From NCBI GenBank assembly GCA_036823195.1, contig DAISGI010000001.1, positions 124,001-188,000 on the forward strand: a stretch of 64,000 nucleotides of DNA, read 5' to 3'. Below the pieces are notes generated by a model, which worked only from the letters and a program-made list of their open reading frames with translations, was not told where the DNA came from and made no database searches. Of the stretch, positions 41,875-50,392 are shown piece by piece (position 1 is the stretch's first letter; every line of letters starts with the position of its first letter). This stretch comes from UBA4874 sp002399435 (GTDB taxonomy: Bacteria > Bacillota > Clostridia > Caldicoprobacterales > DTU083). The position numbers were made by a program, and so were the translations under genes.

Positions 41875-42819
41875 TTGGATTCGTATTATGTCATTGACGG
41901 TCATTGTGATACGGTGATGAAGGTTGCGGATCAGGGAGCCCAACTGGATCGTACAGGGCAATCCCAGGTGACAATTCCCGGACTCAAAGAGGGAAAGGTT
42001 GGTCTGCAGTTCTTCGCCGCATGGGTCGGGCCAAAGAACAGGTATTCCCCGTGCCTTCAGCGGGGGCTTCAGTTAATCGATGCTTATTATAGGTTGTTGG
42101 ATCGTTATCCGGAGGATTTTCTGCCGGTTTACCGGTATCCGGATATTAATAAAGCACGGGAACAGCATAGGATTGGCTCCCTTCTGACCGTGGAGGGCGG
42201 CGATGTCCTGGAGGGAGAGCTGGTGAACTTAAGGATTCTTTATCGGCTTGGCGTCCGGGCATTGACCCTGACGTGGAACTTCCGCAATGAGATTGCAGAT
42301 GGTGTGATGGAGGATCAGGCTCTGGGAGGATTGTCCGGATTCGGGCATGAGGTGGTCCGGGAAATGAATCGGCTGGGTATGCTGGTGGATGTATCCCACC
42401 TGTCCGAACGGGGATTCTATGATGTGATGGAGATTTCCGGGAAGCCCATCGCAGCCACTCACTCCAATGCATGGTCTGTGTGCAGGCATCCAAGGAATCT
42501 GAAGGATGATCAGATCAGGCTCCTTGCAAAGAGAAAAGGCGTTATGGGAATGAATTTCTATCCTTCGTTTTTATCTTCGGAACGTGCCGGTATCTTGGAC
42601 ATTATTCGACATATTGAATATATTGCTGCGTTGGCAGGCGTGGATGTCATTGGATTTGGTTCCGATTTTGACGGGATTGGGGAGACGCCGGAAGGGATTC
42701 CCGGTCCGGAAGGATACGGCGGGATTATCAATGAACTGCTGAAATTGAATTACAGGGAAGAGGATGTCCAAAAGATTGCATGTGGCAATTATTTGCGATT
42801 GTTAAGGGAGATCCTGTGA
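41875..42819 (+). CDS. Membrane dipeptidase family (M19) enzyme
   Basis: 314 residues, an amidohydrolase-fold dipeptidase with two zinc ions. Ligand motifs are IDGHCDT, LTVEGGD (bridging Glu), AATHSNAW and GFGSDFDG. Despite the family name there is no signal peptide, so it should be cytoplasmic, cleaving dipeptides, possibly D-Ala-containing ones. The TTG start stands 7 bases after AAGGAGG. The leader carries the four 15-base repeats. Confidence 0.92.
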   Translation: MDSYYVIDGHCDTVMKVADQGAQLDRTGQSQVTIPGLKEGKVGLQFFAAWVGPKNRYSPCLQRGLQLIDAYYRLLDRYPEDFLPVYRYPDINKAREQHRIGSLLTVEGGDVLEGELVNLRILYRLGVRALTLTWNFRNEIADGVMEDQALGGLSGFGHEVVREMNRLGMLVDVSHLSERGFYDVMEISGKPIAATHSNAWSVCRHPRNLKDDQIRLLAKRKGVMGMNFYPSFLSSERAGILDIIRHIEYIAALAGVDVIGFGSDFDGIGETPEGIPGPEGYGGIINELLKLNYREEDVQKIACGNYLRLLREIL

Positions 42820-42866
42820 GACATCGCCTGGGAAACCAGACAGAACAGCACAGAGGTGAGAAGAAA

Positions 42867-43721
42867 ATGAACAAAAGGATCCCTGCGGGAAGGACGGATC
42901 TTCATAATCATACCACGGCTTCCGATGGGCTGCTTACTCCGACGCAGCTGGTTGAATTTGCCGCCCAAAGAGGATTAAAAGCAATCGCAATAACGGATCA
43001 TGATACGACGGACGGTATAGAAGAGGGACAGAAAGCGGGGCATACATTCCATGTAACGGTGGTACCGGGAATTGAGCTGAATACGCAGATGGATCGAAAA
43101 GAGATCCACATTTTGGGATATTTTATTGACAGGACTTCTCCTGTTTTACAGCGCCGGCTGACGGAACTGAAAGAGGATCGAAAGATTCGTGCAGGGAAAA
43201 TGGTGAATCGATTGATCAGTCTGTATGGTTTTGATATTACCTGCGAAGATGTTTTGCGACAGGCCGGGAAAGGTGGTGTGGGCAGACCTCATATTGGCCG
43301 CGCCCTGATGGAGAAGGGAATTGTGCGGGATGTTTCGGAAGCGTTCAAAAAGTATTTGGGCACCGATTGTCCTGCGTATGTGGACCGCACCCCCCTTTCC
43401 CCGGCAGAAGGGATTGAACTGATTGAAAAGGCAGGAGGAGTTCCCGTGCTGGCTCATCCGGGGCTTTTGCCGGATCAGGGTTTACTGGAGCCTATGTGTA
43501 AAATGGGGATAAAAGGGATCGAAGCTTACCACACGAAGCATACACAGGAAGACAGCTTGCGTTATTCCCGCTTCGCTCAGGCTCATGGATTGTTGATCAC
43601 CGGAGGAAGCGACTGCCATGGCGAGCTGCATAATGGAATACCTTCCGTAGGAGATGTTACGGTGGATACGGGTGTGGTGGAGGCTTTGAAAAGCTTATCC
43701 GTGACGGATTCTGTTCTATGA
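42867..43721 (+). CDS. PHP domain phosphoesterase
   Basis: 284 residues. The four PHP metal motifs are visible: DLHNHTTASDG, ITDHDTTDG, LAHPG and GGSDCHG. The internal insert (RPHIGRALMEKG) fits the YciV/TrpH group, which hydrolyses 3',5'-nucleotide bisphosphates or short RNAs from the 5' end. The frame is open from 42780 but that part overlaps the dipeptidase gene; GAGGTGA before ATG 42867 decides. Confidence 0.88.
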   Translation: MNKRIPAGRTDLHNHTTASDGLLTPTQLVEFAAQRGLKAIAITDHDTTDGIEEGQKAGHTFHVTVVPGIELNTQMDRKEIHILGYFIDRTSPVLQRRLTELKEDRKIRAGKMVNRLISLYGFDITCEDVLRQAGKGGVGRPHIGRALMEKGIVRDVSEAFKKYLGTDCPAYVDRTPLSPAEGIELIEKAGGVPVLAHPGLLPDQGLLEPMCKMGIKGIEAYHTKHTQEDSLRYSRFAQAHGLLITGGSDCHGELHNGIPSVGDVTVDTGVVEALKSLSVTDSVL

Positions 43722-43766
43722 ATAAGCAATCATGAATAAACAGATGGATAAAGATTCATAATCGGG

Positions 43767-43795
43767 TAGACATAATCTGGATTTCATGATATGAT
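43767..43795 (+). promoter_or_regulatory. Sigma-A promoter of the aminotransferase gene
   Basis: TAGACA at 43767-43772 and TATGAT at 43790-43795 with a 17-base spacer, about 57 bases before the start codon. Confidence 0.7.
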
Positions 43796-43851
43796 ATGGT
43801 GAATATGATGGATTTATATTTAAAACTTTCATAATGGAGGTAATTGAACCC

Positions 43852-45045
43852 ATGATTTTATCAAAGAAGGCCTGTGGAATATCCGAATCCCTTACCTTGT
43901 CCATTGATGCAAAAGCCAAGAAAATGAAATCAGAAGGTTATGATGTCGTGGGATTTGGAGCGGGAGAGCCTGATTTTCCCACTCCTGATTTTATTGTACA
44001 GGCAGCCAAAGAGGCATTGGATAAAGGATTTACAAAATACACTCCTTCTTCGGGGACTCCGCTGCTGAGAGAGGCAATCTGTAAAAAGTTTGAGAGGGAG
44101 AACCATATTACATATACCCCGGATGAGGTGATTGTATCCAATGGCGCAAAACATTCCCTGTATAATATCTTTCAGGCGATCCTGAATCCGGGAGATGAAG
44201 TAATTATCCCAAGGCCGTATTGGCTCAGTTATCCGGAAATGGTCCGAATGGCGGATGGAGTTCCTGTAGTTGTGGATGTCAGGGAAGAGGATCGTTTCAA
44301 GGTTTCTGCAGAAGGTCTCAGAAAGGTGATTACACCCAAAACAAAGGCTTTTATTCTGAATAATCCAGGCAATCCAGGCGGATGCGTTTATCGGCAGGAG
44401 GAATTGCAGGCAATCGCGGATCTGGCAGTGGAGAACCGTTTCTTCATCGTTTCCGATGAGATCTATGAATCTCTGATTTATGACGGGCAAAAGCATATCA
44501 GTATTGCATCGCTGACCGATTCGGTCCGGGATTTGACGTTCACGGTAAATGGCATGTCCAAAGCTTATGCCATGACCGGATGGAGAATCGGATATGCTGC
44601 CGGCCCGAAAGAGGCAATTCAGGTGATGGGGAATATACAGTCCCATTCCACATCCAATCCCAACTCCATTGCCCAGTATGCCAGCACCGTGGCATTGAAT
44701 GCGCCAAAAGACTGTGTTCAGAAAATGGTGAAGGAGTTCGATAAAAGACGGTTGTATATGATGGAGCGGATCCGGGCCATTCCTTATTTGTCCTTTCAAA
44801 AACCGGAGGGTGCGTTTTATATCATGTTGAATATCAGCCAATGCTTTGGGAAGCACCATGGGAACACCCTGATTCATGATTCCCTGAGCTTTTCCGATTC
44901 TTTGTTGAAATCCAGGATGGTAACCGTTGTTCCGGGTATCGCTTTTGGTGCCGATTCCTTTGTTAGGCTGTCTTATGCCAATTCCATGGATAATATCCGC
45001 AGGGGATTGGATCGAATGGAAGAGTTTATAAACGAACTGGTTTAA
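43852..45045 (+). CDS. aspC: Pyridoxal-phosphate aminotransferase (aspartate aminotransferase class I)
   Basis: 397 residues of fold type I, subfamily I-gamma (Bacillus/Thermus AspC). The motifs are GFGAGEPDFPTPDFI, NNPGNPGG, SDEIYESLIYDG and GMSKAYAMTGWRIGYAAG, whose Lys binds PLP. Aspartate/glutamate is the probable substrate, but related enzymes use aromatic or other amino acids. GGAGG at 43836-43840 supports ATG 43852; the upstream ATG at 43834 overlaps that site. Confidence 0.9.
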   Translation: MILSKKACGISESLTLSIDAKAKKMKSEGYDVVGFGAGEPDFPTPDFIVQAAKEALDKGFTKYTPSSGTPLLREAICKKFERENHITYTPDEVIVSNGAKHSLYNIFQAILNPGDEVIIPRPYWLSYPEMVRMADGVPVVVDVREEDRFKVSAEGLRKVITPKTKAFILNNPGNPGGCVYRQEELQAIADLAVENRFFIVSDEIYESLIYDGQKHISIASLTDSVRDLTFTVNGMSKAYAMTGWRIGYAAGPKEAIQVMGNIQSHSTSNPNSIAQYASTVALNAPKDCVQKMVKEFDKRRLYMMERIRAIPYLSFQKPEGAFYIMLNISQCFGKHHGNTLIHDSLSFSDSLLKSRMVTVVPGIAFGADSFVRLSYANSMDNIRRGLDRMEEFINELV

Positions 45046-45074
45046 TATTTCATAGAAAAATACACGAAGGAGAT

Positions 45075-46508
45075 ATGCAATTGGAGGTATATGAGAACCC
45101 TCTTATCACGCGATATGCATCCCGCAAAATGGCTGAGAACTTTTCCGACAAAAAGAAGTTCACTACATGGAGGAAGCTCTGGATTATCCTTGCAGAGACA
45201 GAAAAGGAATTGGGACTTCCCATCACAGAGGATCAAATCAATGAACTGAAAGCTCACGAAACGGATCTGAACCTGGACGTGGCAGTCCAAAGGGAAAAGG
45301 AAGTCCGCCATGACGTAATGGCCCATATTTATGCATATGGTCAGCAATGCCCAAAAGCCAAGCCGATTATCCATCTGGGAGCCACCAGCTGTTATGTTGA
45401 CGACAATACGGACGCCATTTTGATGAGGGACGGCCTCCGGATTCTTCGGGGAAAACTGCTGGTGTGTATGGAACGCCTGGCTGATTTCGCATGGAAATAC
45501 AAAGAACTGCCCACTTTGGGATTTACCCATTTACAGCCGGCTCAGCTCACTACGGTGGGAAAGCGTGCCTGTCTGTGGCTCCAGGATTTGATGCTGGACC
45601 TGGAAGAGATGGAAGATGTACTGAAAGCAATCCGCCTTCGTGGCGCCAAAGGGACGACCGGTACCCAGGCCAGCTTTCTGACGCTCTTTGAAGGCGATCA
45701 GGAAAAGGTGAAGGAGCTGGATAGAAGGATCGTCAAAAAACTGGGGTTTCATGAGGCTTATCCGGTAACCGGGCAAACCTATCCCCGTAAGCTGGACAGC
45801 AGGATATTGAATCTGTTGAGTTCCATTGCCCAAAGCGCATACAAATTCAGTAATGACCTCCGGTTGCTGCAGCATATGAAAGAGATTGAGGAACCCTTTG
45901 AAAGCCATCAAATCGGTTCTTCCGCCATGGCTTATAAACGAAATCCCATGCGCTCGGAAAGAATGTCTTCTCTTTCCCGGCTGGTGATCGTCAATTCCCT
46001 GAATTCGGCGATTACTGCATCCACCCAATGGCTGGAGCGGACACTGGATGATTCTGCAAACAGGAGAATATCCATTCCACAAGCTTTTTTGGCAGTGGAT
46101 GGCATACTGAATCTCTATATGAACATCATAAGCGGCCTGGTGGTTTATCCACAGGTGATCCATAAGCATATTATGGAGGAACTACCCTTTATGGCAACAG
46201 AATATATTTTGATGGAAGCGGTGAAAAAGGGTGGAGACCGACAGGAACTGCATGAGAAAATAAGGGGCTATTCCATGGAAGCCGGTGCACGTGTCAAGGA
46301 GAGAGGGGAAAGCAACAATTTGATGGACCGGATTGCTGCAGATCCCGCATTTGGTTTTACTCGACAGGAACTGGCGGATATTATGAACCCATCCAATTTT
46401 ACAGGCAGGGCACCGGATCAGGTAAAGGATTTCCTTTCCGATTTTATTCGTCCGATATTGGAGAAAAACAAAGATCAAATCGGCGTAGAGGAAGAACTGA
46501 AAGTTTAA
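45075..46508 (+). CDS. purB: Adenylosuccinate lyase
   Basis: 477 residues of the aspartase/fumarase superfamily, longer than B. subtilis PurB and like the clostridial/eukaryotic type. The fumarase signature reads GSSAMAYKRNPMRSE, and TSCYVDDN carries another active-site region. It catalyses two steps of purine synthesis (SAICAR to AICAR and adenylosuccinate to AMP). A TTG at 45081 is an alternative start, as the AGGAG is only 2 bases from ATG 45075. Confidence 0.95.
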   Translation: MQLEVYENPLITRYASRKMAENFSDKKKFTTWRKLWIILAETEKELGLPITEDQINELKAHETDLNLDVAVQREKEVRHDVMAHIYAYGQQCPKAKPIIHLGATSCYVDDNTDAILMRDGLRILRGKLLVCMERLADFAWKYKELPTLGFTHLQPAQLTTVGKRACLWLQDLMLDLEEMEDVLKAIRLRGAKGTTGTQASFLTLFEGDQEKVKELDRRIVKKLGFHEAYPVTGQTYPRKLDSRILNLLSSIAQSAYKFSNDLRLLQHMKEIEEPFESHQIGSSAMAYKRNPMRSERMSSLSRLVIVNSLNSAITASTQWLERTLDDSANRRISIPQAFLAVDGILNLYMNIISGLVVYPQVIHKHIMEELPFMATEYILMEAVKKGGDRQELHEKIRGYSMEAGARVKERGESNNLMDRIAADPAFGFTRQELADIMNPSNFTGRAPDQVKDFLSDFIRPILEKNKDQIGVEEELKV

Positions 46509-46578
46509 TGAAAATGGGACCGAAACGTAGACAGTAGACAATAGACAATGGAATGGGTTCAAAAACGATCCGGAGAAT

Positions 46579-46609
46579 AAAAAAAGAGTGGCTCTGACCA
46601 CTCTTTTTT
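46579..46609. terminator. Bidirectional terminator between purB and tRNA-Trp
   Basis: AAAAAGAGTGG / CCACTCTTTTTT surrounds a 6-base loop, with A and T runs on both sides. It can end purB transcripts on the plus strand and the tRNA on the minus strand. Confidence 0.9.
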
Positions 46610-46684
46610 GGCAGGGGAGACGCGGCTCGAACACGCAACCAATGGTTTTGGAGACCACTACTCTACCAATTGAGCTACTCCCCT
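46609..46684 (-). tRNA. tRNA-Trp (anticodon CCA)
   Basis: On the minus strand the 76 bases fold as a tRNA: acceptor AGGGGAG / CTCCCCT, D arm AGCTCAATTGGTAGAG, anticodon loop CTCCAAA with anticodon CCA, T loop TTCGAGC-type, discriminator G and an encoded 3' CCA. It is flanked by a promoter and a terminator, so it is a single-gene unit. Confidence 0.97.
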
Positions 46685-46722
46685 ATGATGATTGACGATC
46701 TTTTCCTTGTACAACAAGAATT

Positions 46723-46751
46723 ATTATAATGCATTTGAATAAAGAAGTCAA
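46723..46751 (-). promoter_or_regulatory. Sigma-A promoter of tRNA-Trp
   Basis: On the minus strand TTGACT (46746-46751) and TATAAT (46723-46728) have a 17-base spacer, about 40 bases before the tRNA. Confidence 0.85.
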
Positions 46752-46798
46752 TGAAAACGAGCGAAAATTTCGCATTTTGAGGCAGAAAGGAATCTTCC

Positions 46799-47275
46799 AT
46801 GAACAGAAAAAAAGTTGAGATTTACACAGATGGCGCTTGCAGTGGAAATCCGGGGCCAGGCGGATGGGGTGCTATTTTGATTTACAGGGGAGTCGAGAGG
46901 GAGATGTCCGGATATGAAAGGGACACCACCAACAACCGTATGGAGTTGACCGGGCCGATTAAAGCGCTAGAGGCCTTGAAACAGCCATGTGCCGTGAAGT
47001 TATATACGGACAGTGCTTATGCATTCAACGCTTTTACGAGAAACTGGATCGGAAAATGGCAAAAAAACGGATGGAAAACCAGTCAAAAGCAGCCAGTGGA
47101 AAATCAGGATCTCTGGCAGGAACTGCTTGAGCTGACTCAGGTTCATCAGGTGGAATGGTTCAAAGTAAAAGGGCACAGCGATAACGAGAGGAACAATCGA
47201 TGCGATGAACTGGCAAAAAAAGCGGTCGCCGATAAGAAATGCGCCGATAAGAAAGCCATTGCAGACAGAGTGTAA
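46799..47275 (+). CDS. rnhA: Ribonuclease HI
   Basis: 158 residues. It cleaves the RNA strand of RNA-DNA hybrids. Catalytic carboxylates lie in IYTDGACSGNPGPGGWG, NNRMELTGPIKALE, LYTDSAYAFNAF and GHSDNERNNRCDELA. The C-terminal tail contains an in-frame duplication (ADKKC, ADKKA) made by a 15-base tandem repeat (47228-47257). ATG 46799 follows AGAAAGGA. Confidence 0.95.
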   Translation: MNRKKVEIYTDGACSGNPGPGGWGAILIYRGVEREMSGYERDTTNNRMELTGPIKALEALKQPCAVKLYTDSAYAFNAFTRNWIGKWQKNGWKTSQKQPVENQDLWQELLELTQVHQVEWFKVKGHSDNERNNRCDELAKKAVADKKCADKKAIADRV

Positions 47276-47300
47276 AGTTAGGGAAATATAGTAAAAAGGT

Positions 47301-47341
47301 CTTTGTTGGTTTACATATTATATTTATGTAAACCAACAAAG
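47301..47341. repeat. Perfect 17-base inverted repeat downstream of rnhA
   Basis: CTTTGTTGGTTTACATA at 47301-47317 and its exact reverse complement at 47325-47341, with a 7-base loop TTATATT. On the minus strand it is followed by CCTTTTTAC. It could be a terminator, an operator or the end of a small element. Confidence 0.95.
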
Positions 47342-47385
47342 CTTTGATAAATAGAAGAATATAACCAAAACGTACCAATACTTAC

Positions 47386-47531
47386 TAAAGTACAGATGAT
47401 TAAAGTACAGATAATAACGTGTAACGAACAAAGCAATAAAAAAGCACACATTCATGAAAGTAATTAATGAAAGTAATCAGAAACCGATTGGGAATTCAGA
47501 TGATCAGATTTGGGAATTCAGATGATCAGAT
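47386..47531 (+). repeat. Cluster of two-copy direct duplications
   Basis: Three adjacent duplications: 15-base units 47386-47400/47401-47415 (one difference), 13-base units 47454-47466/47467-47479 (one difference) and 22-base units 47488-47509/47510-47531 (nearly identical). Confidence 0.9.
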
Positions 47532-48109
47532 GATAAGAACAGATATTCGAAACAAAACGAACGAAACGGGGAATGCCGGCCCGGATAGATGCAACAATGC
47601 AACACCGGCAGCGTATTGTCCGTATCTGCATCATAAAGATAAAAGGAATCAGTTCATTTCATTTGGCTTCAGAAGGGTTCAGAAAAGAGGACATTGTACT
47701 ATGCGCAAAATACAAGTTTTGCGAAGAATACTGTATTTTTGGTTGAAAAAACGTCATTCTCAGCTGGATTTCAGATGGTTTCAAATCTTTCCTGTTCCAT
47801 TCCTATCGATTCTTTTCGATGGTTTTCCAGTCCTCCGTTTTTTCAGTCCTCATATGGTTCCGCTGCATGACAGGTTTCCCCTGTCTTCTCCGGTCAGGGA
47901 TTGAAACAGAATCGAATATTTATGATACAATAAAGATAGCTGCACAGGATCCATCCATCATAAGGCAACTCCCAAGGTATTATTGTAAGATATTAGTGAA
48001 CTTTGGACCTGTATTCTTTTTGATGATTGTGATGATTGTTTGATGGATGGATGATTGTTGATTTCAGATTCAAATTTTCAGATTCAGATTCAGATAAGGA
48101 AGGTTGATT

Positions 48110-49168
48110 ATGTCGGACACTACTTCATACAGTGAAAAAAAAGGTCAGCGGAATGTCATAAAACTTCGGAAGATTTTAGAGGACCTCCCCCCCTTCTGCA
48201 AGGAATATTTCCGTGGTACGGAGACGACTACTTCCATTTTGACAAGAGTCAATTATGCCTATGATCTCCGACTGTTTTTTGAATTCCTTACAAAGGAAGT
48301 ACAGGAGTTCAAAGACAGAGTTCCTCAGCAGCTTACAATTGAAGATTTAAAAAATGTGGAAGCTGTTCATTTGGAAATGTTCCTCGAGCATATGTCACTC
48401 TATAACCGAACGGAGGATGAAGCCACATTAGAGAATCATGAATCTGGCAAAGCCAGGAAACTTTCCGCGATCCGCTCCTTATTCTCTCACTTTTATAAAA
48501 AAGGTTACCTGGATCGGAATGTAGCGGAACTGGTCGACATTCCAAAGATCCATGAAAAAGCAATTATCCGGTTGGATGTCGATGAGGTGGCCAGACTGCT
48601 GGATTCCGTTGAGAATGGCGAAGGCCTGACGAAAACCCAGAAAAGGTATCATAGATATACCCGTCAGAGGGATCTCACCCTGTTGACGCTCTTTCTGGGA
48701 ACGGGTATCCGTATCAGTGAATGTGTCGGCCTGAACATTACGGATTTTGACTTTCATACCAATGGATTTCTAATCACCCGCAAGGGCGGCAATCAGGTAC
48801 TTCTCTATTTCAGTGATGAAGTCCGTAAGGCTTTGCTGGATTACCTGGAAGAGAGAAAAAAAATAACACCTCTCCCAGGTCATGAGGATGCCTTTTTTCT
48901 ATCGCTGCAGCGAAAACGGTTAAGCAATCGGGCCATCCAGAATCTGGTCAAAAAATATGCCCGAATTGTAAGCCCCTTGAAAAAGATATCCCCGCATAAG
49001 CTTCGCAGTACTTATGGTACGACCCTTTACCGGGAGACAGGTGATATTTATCTGGTGGCAGACGTCCTTGGTCATAAGGATGTAAATACGACCAGAAAGC
49101 ATTATGCTGCCATCAGCGATGATAAAAGACGGATGGCAGCCCGGGTGGTTAAATTGCGGGATGAATAG
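48110..49168 (+). CDS. Tyrosine-type recombinase/integrase
   Basis: 352 residues. It has an N-terminal core-binding domain with long insertions (about 1-150) and a catalytic domain with GTGIRISECVGL (Arg), a Lys in TRKGGN, PHKLRSTYGT (His-x-x-Arg) and LGHKDVNTTRKHY (His and Tyr). It is distinct from XerD at 28391 and longer. It is not flanked by phage genes or attachment-like repeats; it stands convergent to yneA and next to lexA. It may be a housekeeping recombinase rather than an integrase. AAGGAAGG precedes ATG 48110. Confidence 0.88.
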   Translation: MSDTTSYSEKKGQRNVIKLRKILEDLPPFCKEYFRGTETTTSILTRVNYAYDLRLFFEFLTKEVQEFKDRVPQQLTIEDLKNVEAVHLEMFLEHMSLYNRTEDEATLENHESGKARKLSAIRSLFSHFYKKGYLDRNVAELVDIPKIHEKAIIRLDVDEVARLLDSVENGEGLTKTQKRYHRYTRQRDLTLLTLFLGTGIRISECVGLNITDFDFHTNGFLITRKGGNQVLLYFSDEVRKALLDYLEERKKITPLPGHEDAFFLSLQRKRLSNRAIQNLVKKYARIVSPLKKISPHKLRSTYGTTLYRETGDIYLVADVLGHKDVNTTRKHYAAISDDKRRMAARVVKLRDE

Positions 49169-49177
49169 CGGACAGAA

Positions 49178-49513
49178 TCAATGGACGGGGATCAGAAGCT
49201 GCTGGCCTGCTGTGATATTGGAGGTCCCTAGCCGGTTCCGTTCCTTGATTTCCTCCACGTAGTCCCGGATGTCCCTCCCCCGCGGCAAATGACCGGATGC
49301 AATCGTCCAGAGGGTATCGCCCTCCTCAACATCCCATACAAGACAGTGGCTGGCTGCTTCCATAGCATTGCCCTTGAACAGGAAGAAAGACATTGCGGAC
49401 AGGAGCAGGGTGAGTACCAATGTAATAAAAAGACTCAATCGCCATCCGGATCGGACATGCCAGGTTCTCTTCCTACCGACGCGTTTGTTAGTGGAATGCA
49501 ATTTTGACTCCAT
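49178..49513 (-). CDS. yneA: LysM protein, YneA-like SOS cell-division inhibitor
   Basis: 111 residues with a basic N-terminus, one membrane helix (about 26-45) and a C-terminal LysM domain (about 58-109, WDVEEGDTLWTIA). B. subtilis YneA, of the same layout and also next to lexA, blocks division during SOS. Start ATG at 49513 follows GGAGGTG. Its promoter carries a LexA box between -35 and -10 and a second box in the leader, which supports SOS control. It is convergent with the recombinase gene, 9 bases apart. Confidence 0.85.
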   Translation of the reverse strand: MESKLHSTNKRVGRKRTWHVRSGWRLSLFITLVLTLLLSAMSFFLFKGNAMEAASHCLVWDVEEGDTLWTIASGHLPRGRDIRDYVEEIKERNRLGTSNITAGQQLLIPVH

Positions 49514-49526
49514 ATTAGCACCTCCG

Positions 49527-49578
49527 GAACGTATGTTCTCTATACCAGGATTATACGGGAACATACGTTCCTTGTCAA
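49527..49578 (-). promoter_or_regulatory. yneA promoter with two LexA boxes
   Basis: On the minus strand TTGACA (49573-49578) and TATAAT (49550-49555) are both consensus, with 17 bases between. LexA boxes are GAACATACGTTC (plus-strand view, 49559-49570), filling the spacer, and GAACGTATGTTC (49527-49538), in the early transcript. Both fit the Gram-positive GAAC-N4-GTTC pattern perfectly. Confidence 0.9.
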
Positions 49579-49682
49579 GGCTTTTTTAAAATTTCCATAC
49601 TGAACTGTTGAAAACGGAAAGCTCAATAAGACAGGAAAATCGACAAAAAGAAAAAACGATCACAAGGAACCATTTGAAAATC

Positions 49683-49722
49683 CGAACATTTGTTTGAATT
49701 TGGTCACCTGCTATGTTATAAT
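49683..49722 (+). promoter_or_regulatory. lexA promoter with a LexA box
   Basis: TTGAAT (49694-49699) and TATAAT (49717-49722), 17-base spacer. CGAACATTTGTTTG (49683-49696) is a LexA box overlapping the -35 element, giving autoregulation. Confidence 0.85.
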
Positions 49723-49761
49723 TTTCTTGGAGAAAAGATCTTAGGAATTGAGGTGTTGAGC

Positions 49762-50376
49762 ATGTCGAAACCCCTTAGTGATAAGCAAAGGAGAATTCTT
49801 GAATATCTGAAGCAGCAAATCCGCACCAAGGGTTATCCCCCGTCTGTTCGCGAAATCGGCGACGCTGTGGGACTAAAGTCTACTTCCACCGTTCACGGAT
49901 ATTTGGAACGGCTGGAAAAGAAGGGCCTCATTCGCAGAGACCCAAGCAAACCCAGAGCAATAGAAATATTGGATCAGTCTACTTGTTTTACCAAAAAAGA
50001 AATCGTCAATGTACCGATTGTAGGGCAGGTTACAGCCGGTCAACCGATTCTTGCCGTGGAAAACATAGAGGATACCTTCCCCATTCCTACGGATTATCTA
50101 CATAACAGCGACGCTTTCATGCTTTCCGTCCGTGGGGAGAGCATGATTGGGGCGGGAATCCTCAATGGGGATTATGTGATTGTTCAAAAGCAATCGACCG
50201 CAGAGAATGGGGAAATTGTCGTTGCCCTGATAGAAGATGAGGCGACGGTAAAGACATTTTATAAGGAAAAGGATGTCATTCGCCTGCAGCCGGAAAATCC
50301 CCAAATGGATCCCATTTATGTTCATGATGTCAGGATTCTGGGGAAAGTCATCGGCGTGATCCGGATGTTCCGGTAA
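49762..50376 (+). CDS. lexA: SOS repressor LexA
   Basis: 204 residues. An N-terminal winged helix (SDKQRRILEYLKQQIRTKGYPPSVREIGDAVGLKSTSTVHGYL) precedes the self-cleavage domain with Ala92-Gly93 cleavage site, Ser127 (RGESM) and Lys164. RecA filaments trigger cleavage on DNA damage. ATG 49762 follows GAGGTG; the frame is open from 49690 but would start upstream of the transcription start. Confidence 0.97.
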   Translation: MSKPLSDKQRRILEYLKQQIRTKGYPPSVREIGDAVGLKSTSTVHGYLERLEKKGLIRRDPSKPRAIEILDQSTCFTKKEIVNVPIVGQVTAGQPILAVENIEDTFPIPTDYLHNSDAFMLSVRGESMIGAGILNGDYVIVQKQSTAENGEIVVALIEDEATVKTFYKEKDVIRLQPENPQMDPIYVHDVRILGKVIGVIRMFR

Positions 50377-50392
50377 GTCACCGGGCAGAGGA

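Larger units (their letters stand above)
47276..48109. other. 830-base gene-free stretch with duplications
   Basis: No convincing gene is seen. The stretch holds a perfect 17-base inverted repeat (47301-47341), several two-copy direct repeats (47386-47531) and a CAGATT-rich run before the recombinase gene (about 48030-48095). An open frame at 47467-47904 begins inside the duplications, has no family resemblance and is not accepted. Confidence 0.7.

Noticed and set aside
41711..41917. An open frame coding for repeated Tyr-Asn-Lys-Asp-Ile units
   Set aside because: It only reflects the 15-base repeats read as codons. It starts in the terminator and overlaps the dipeptidase start in another frame.
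47467..47904. A 145-codon open frame in the gap after rnhA
   Set aside because: It begins inside short duplicated DNA, has no ribosome site, odd composition and no family resemblance.
49763..49769. TGTCGAA (0A-box-like) across the lexA start codon
   Set aside because: It encodes Met-Ser-Lys and lies downstream of the promoter. Similar matches occur inside spoIIIAF and gerAC coding sequence, so it is probably chance.
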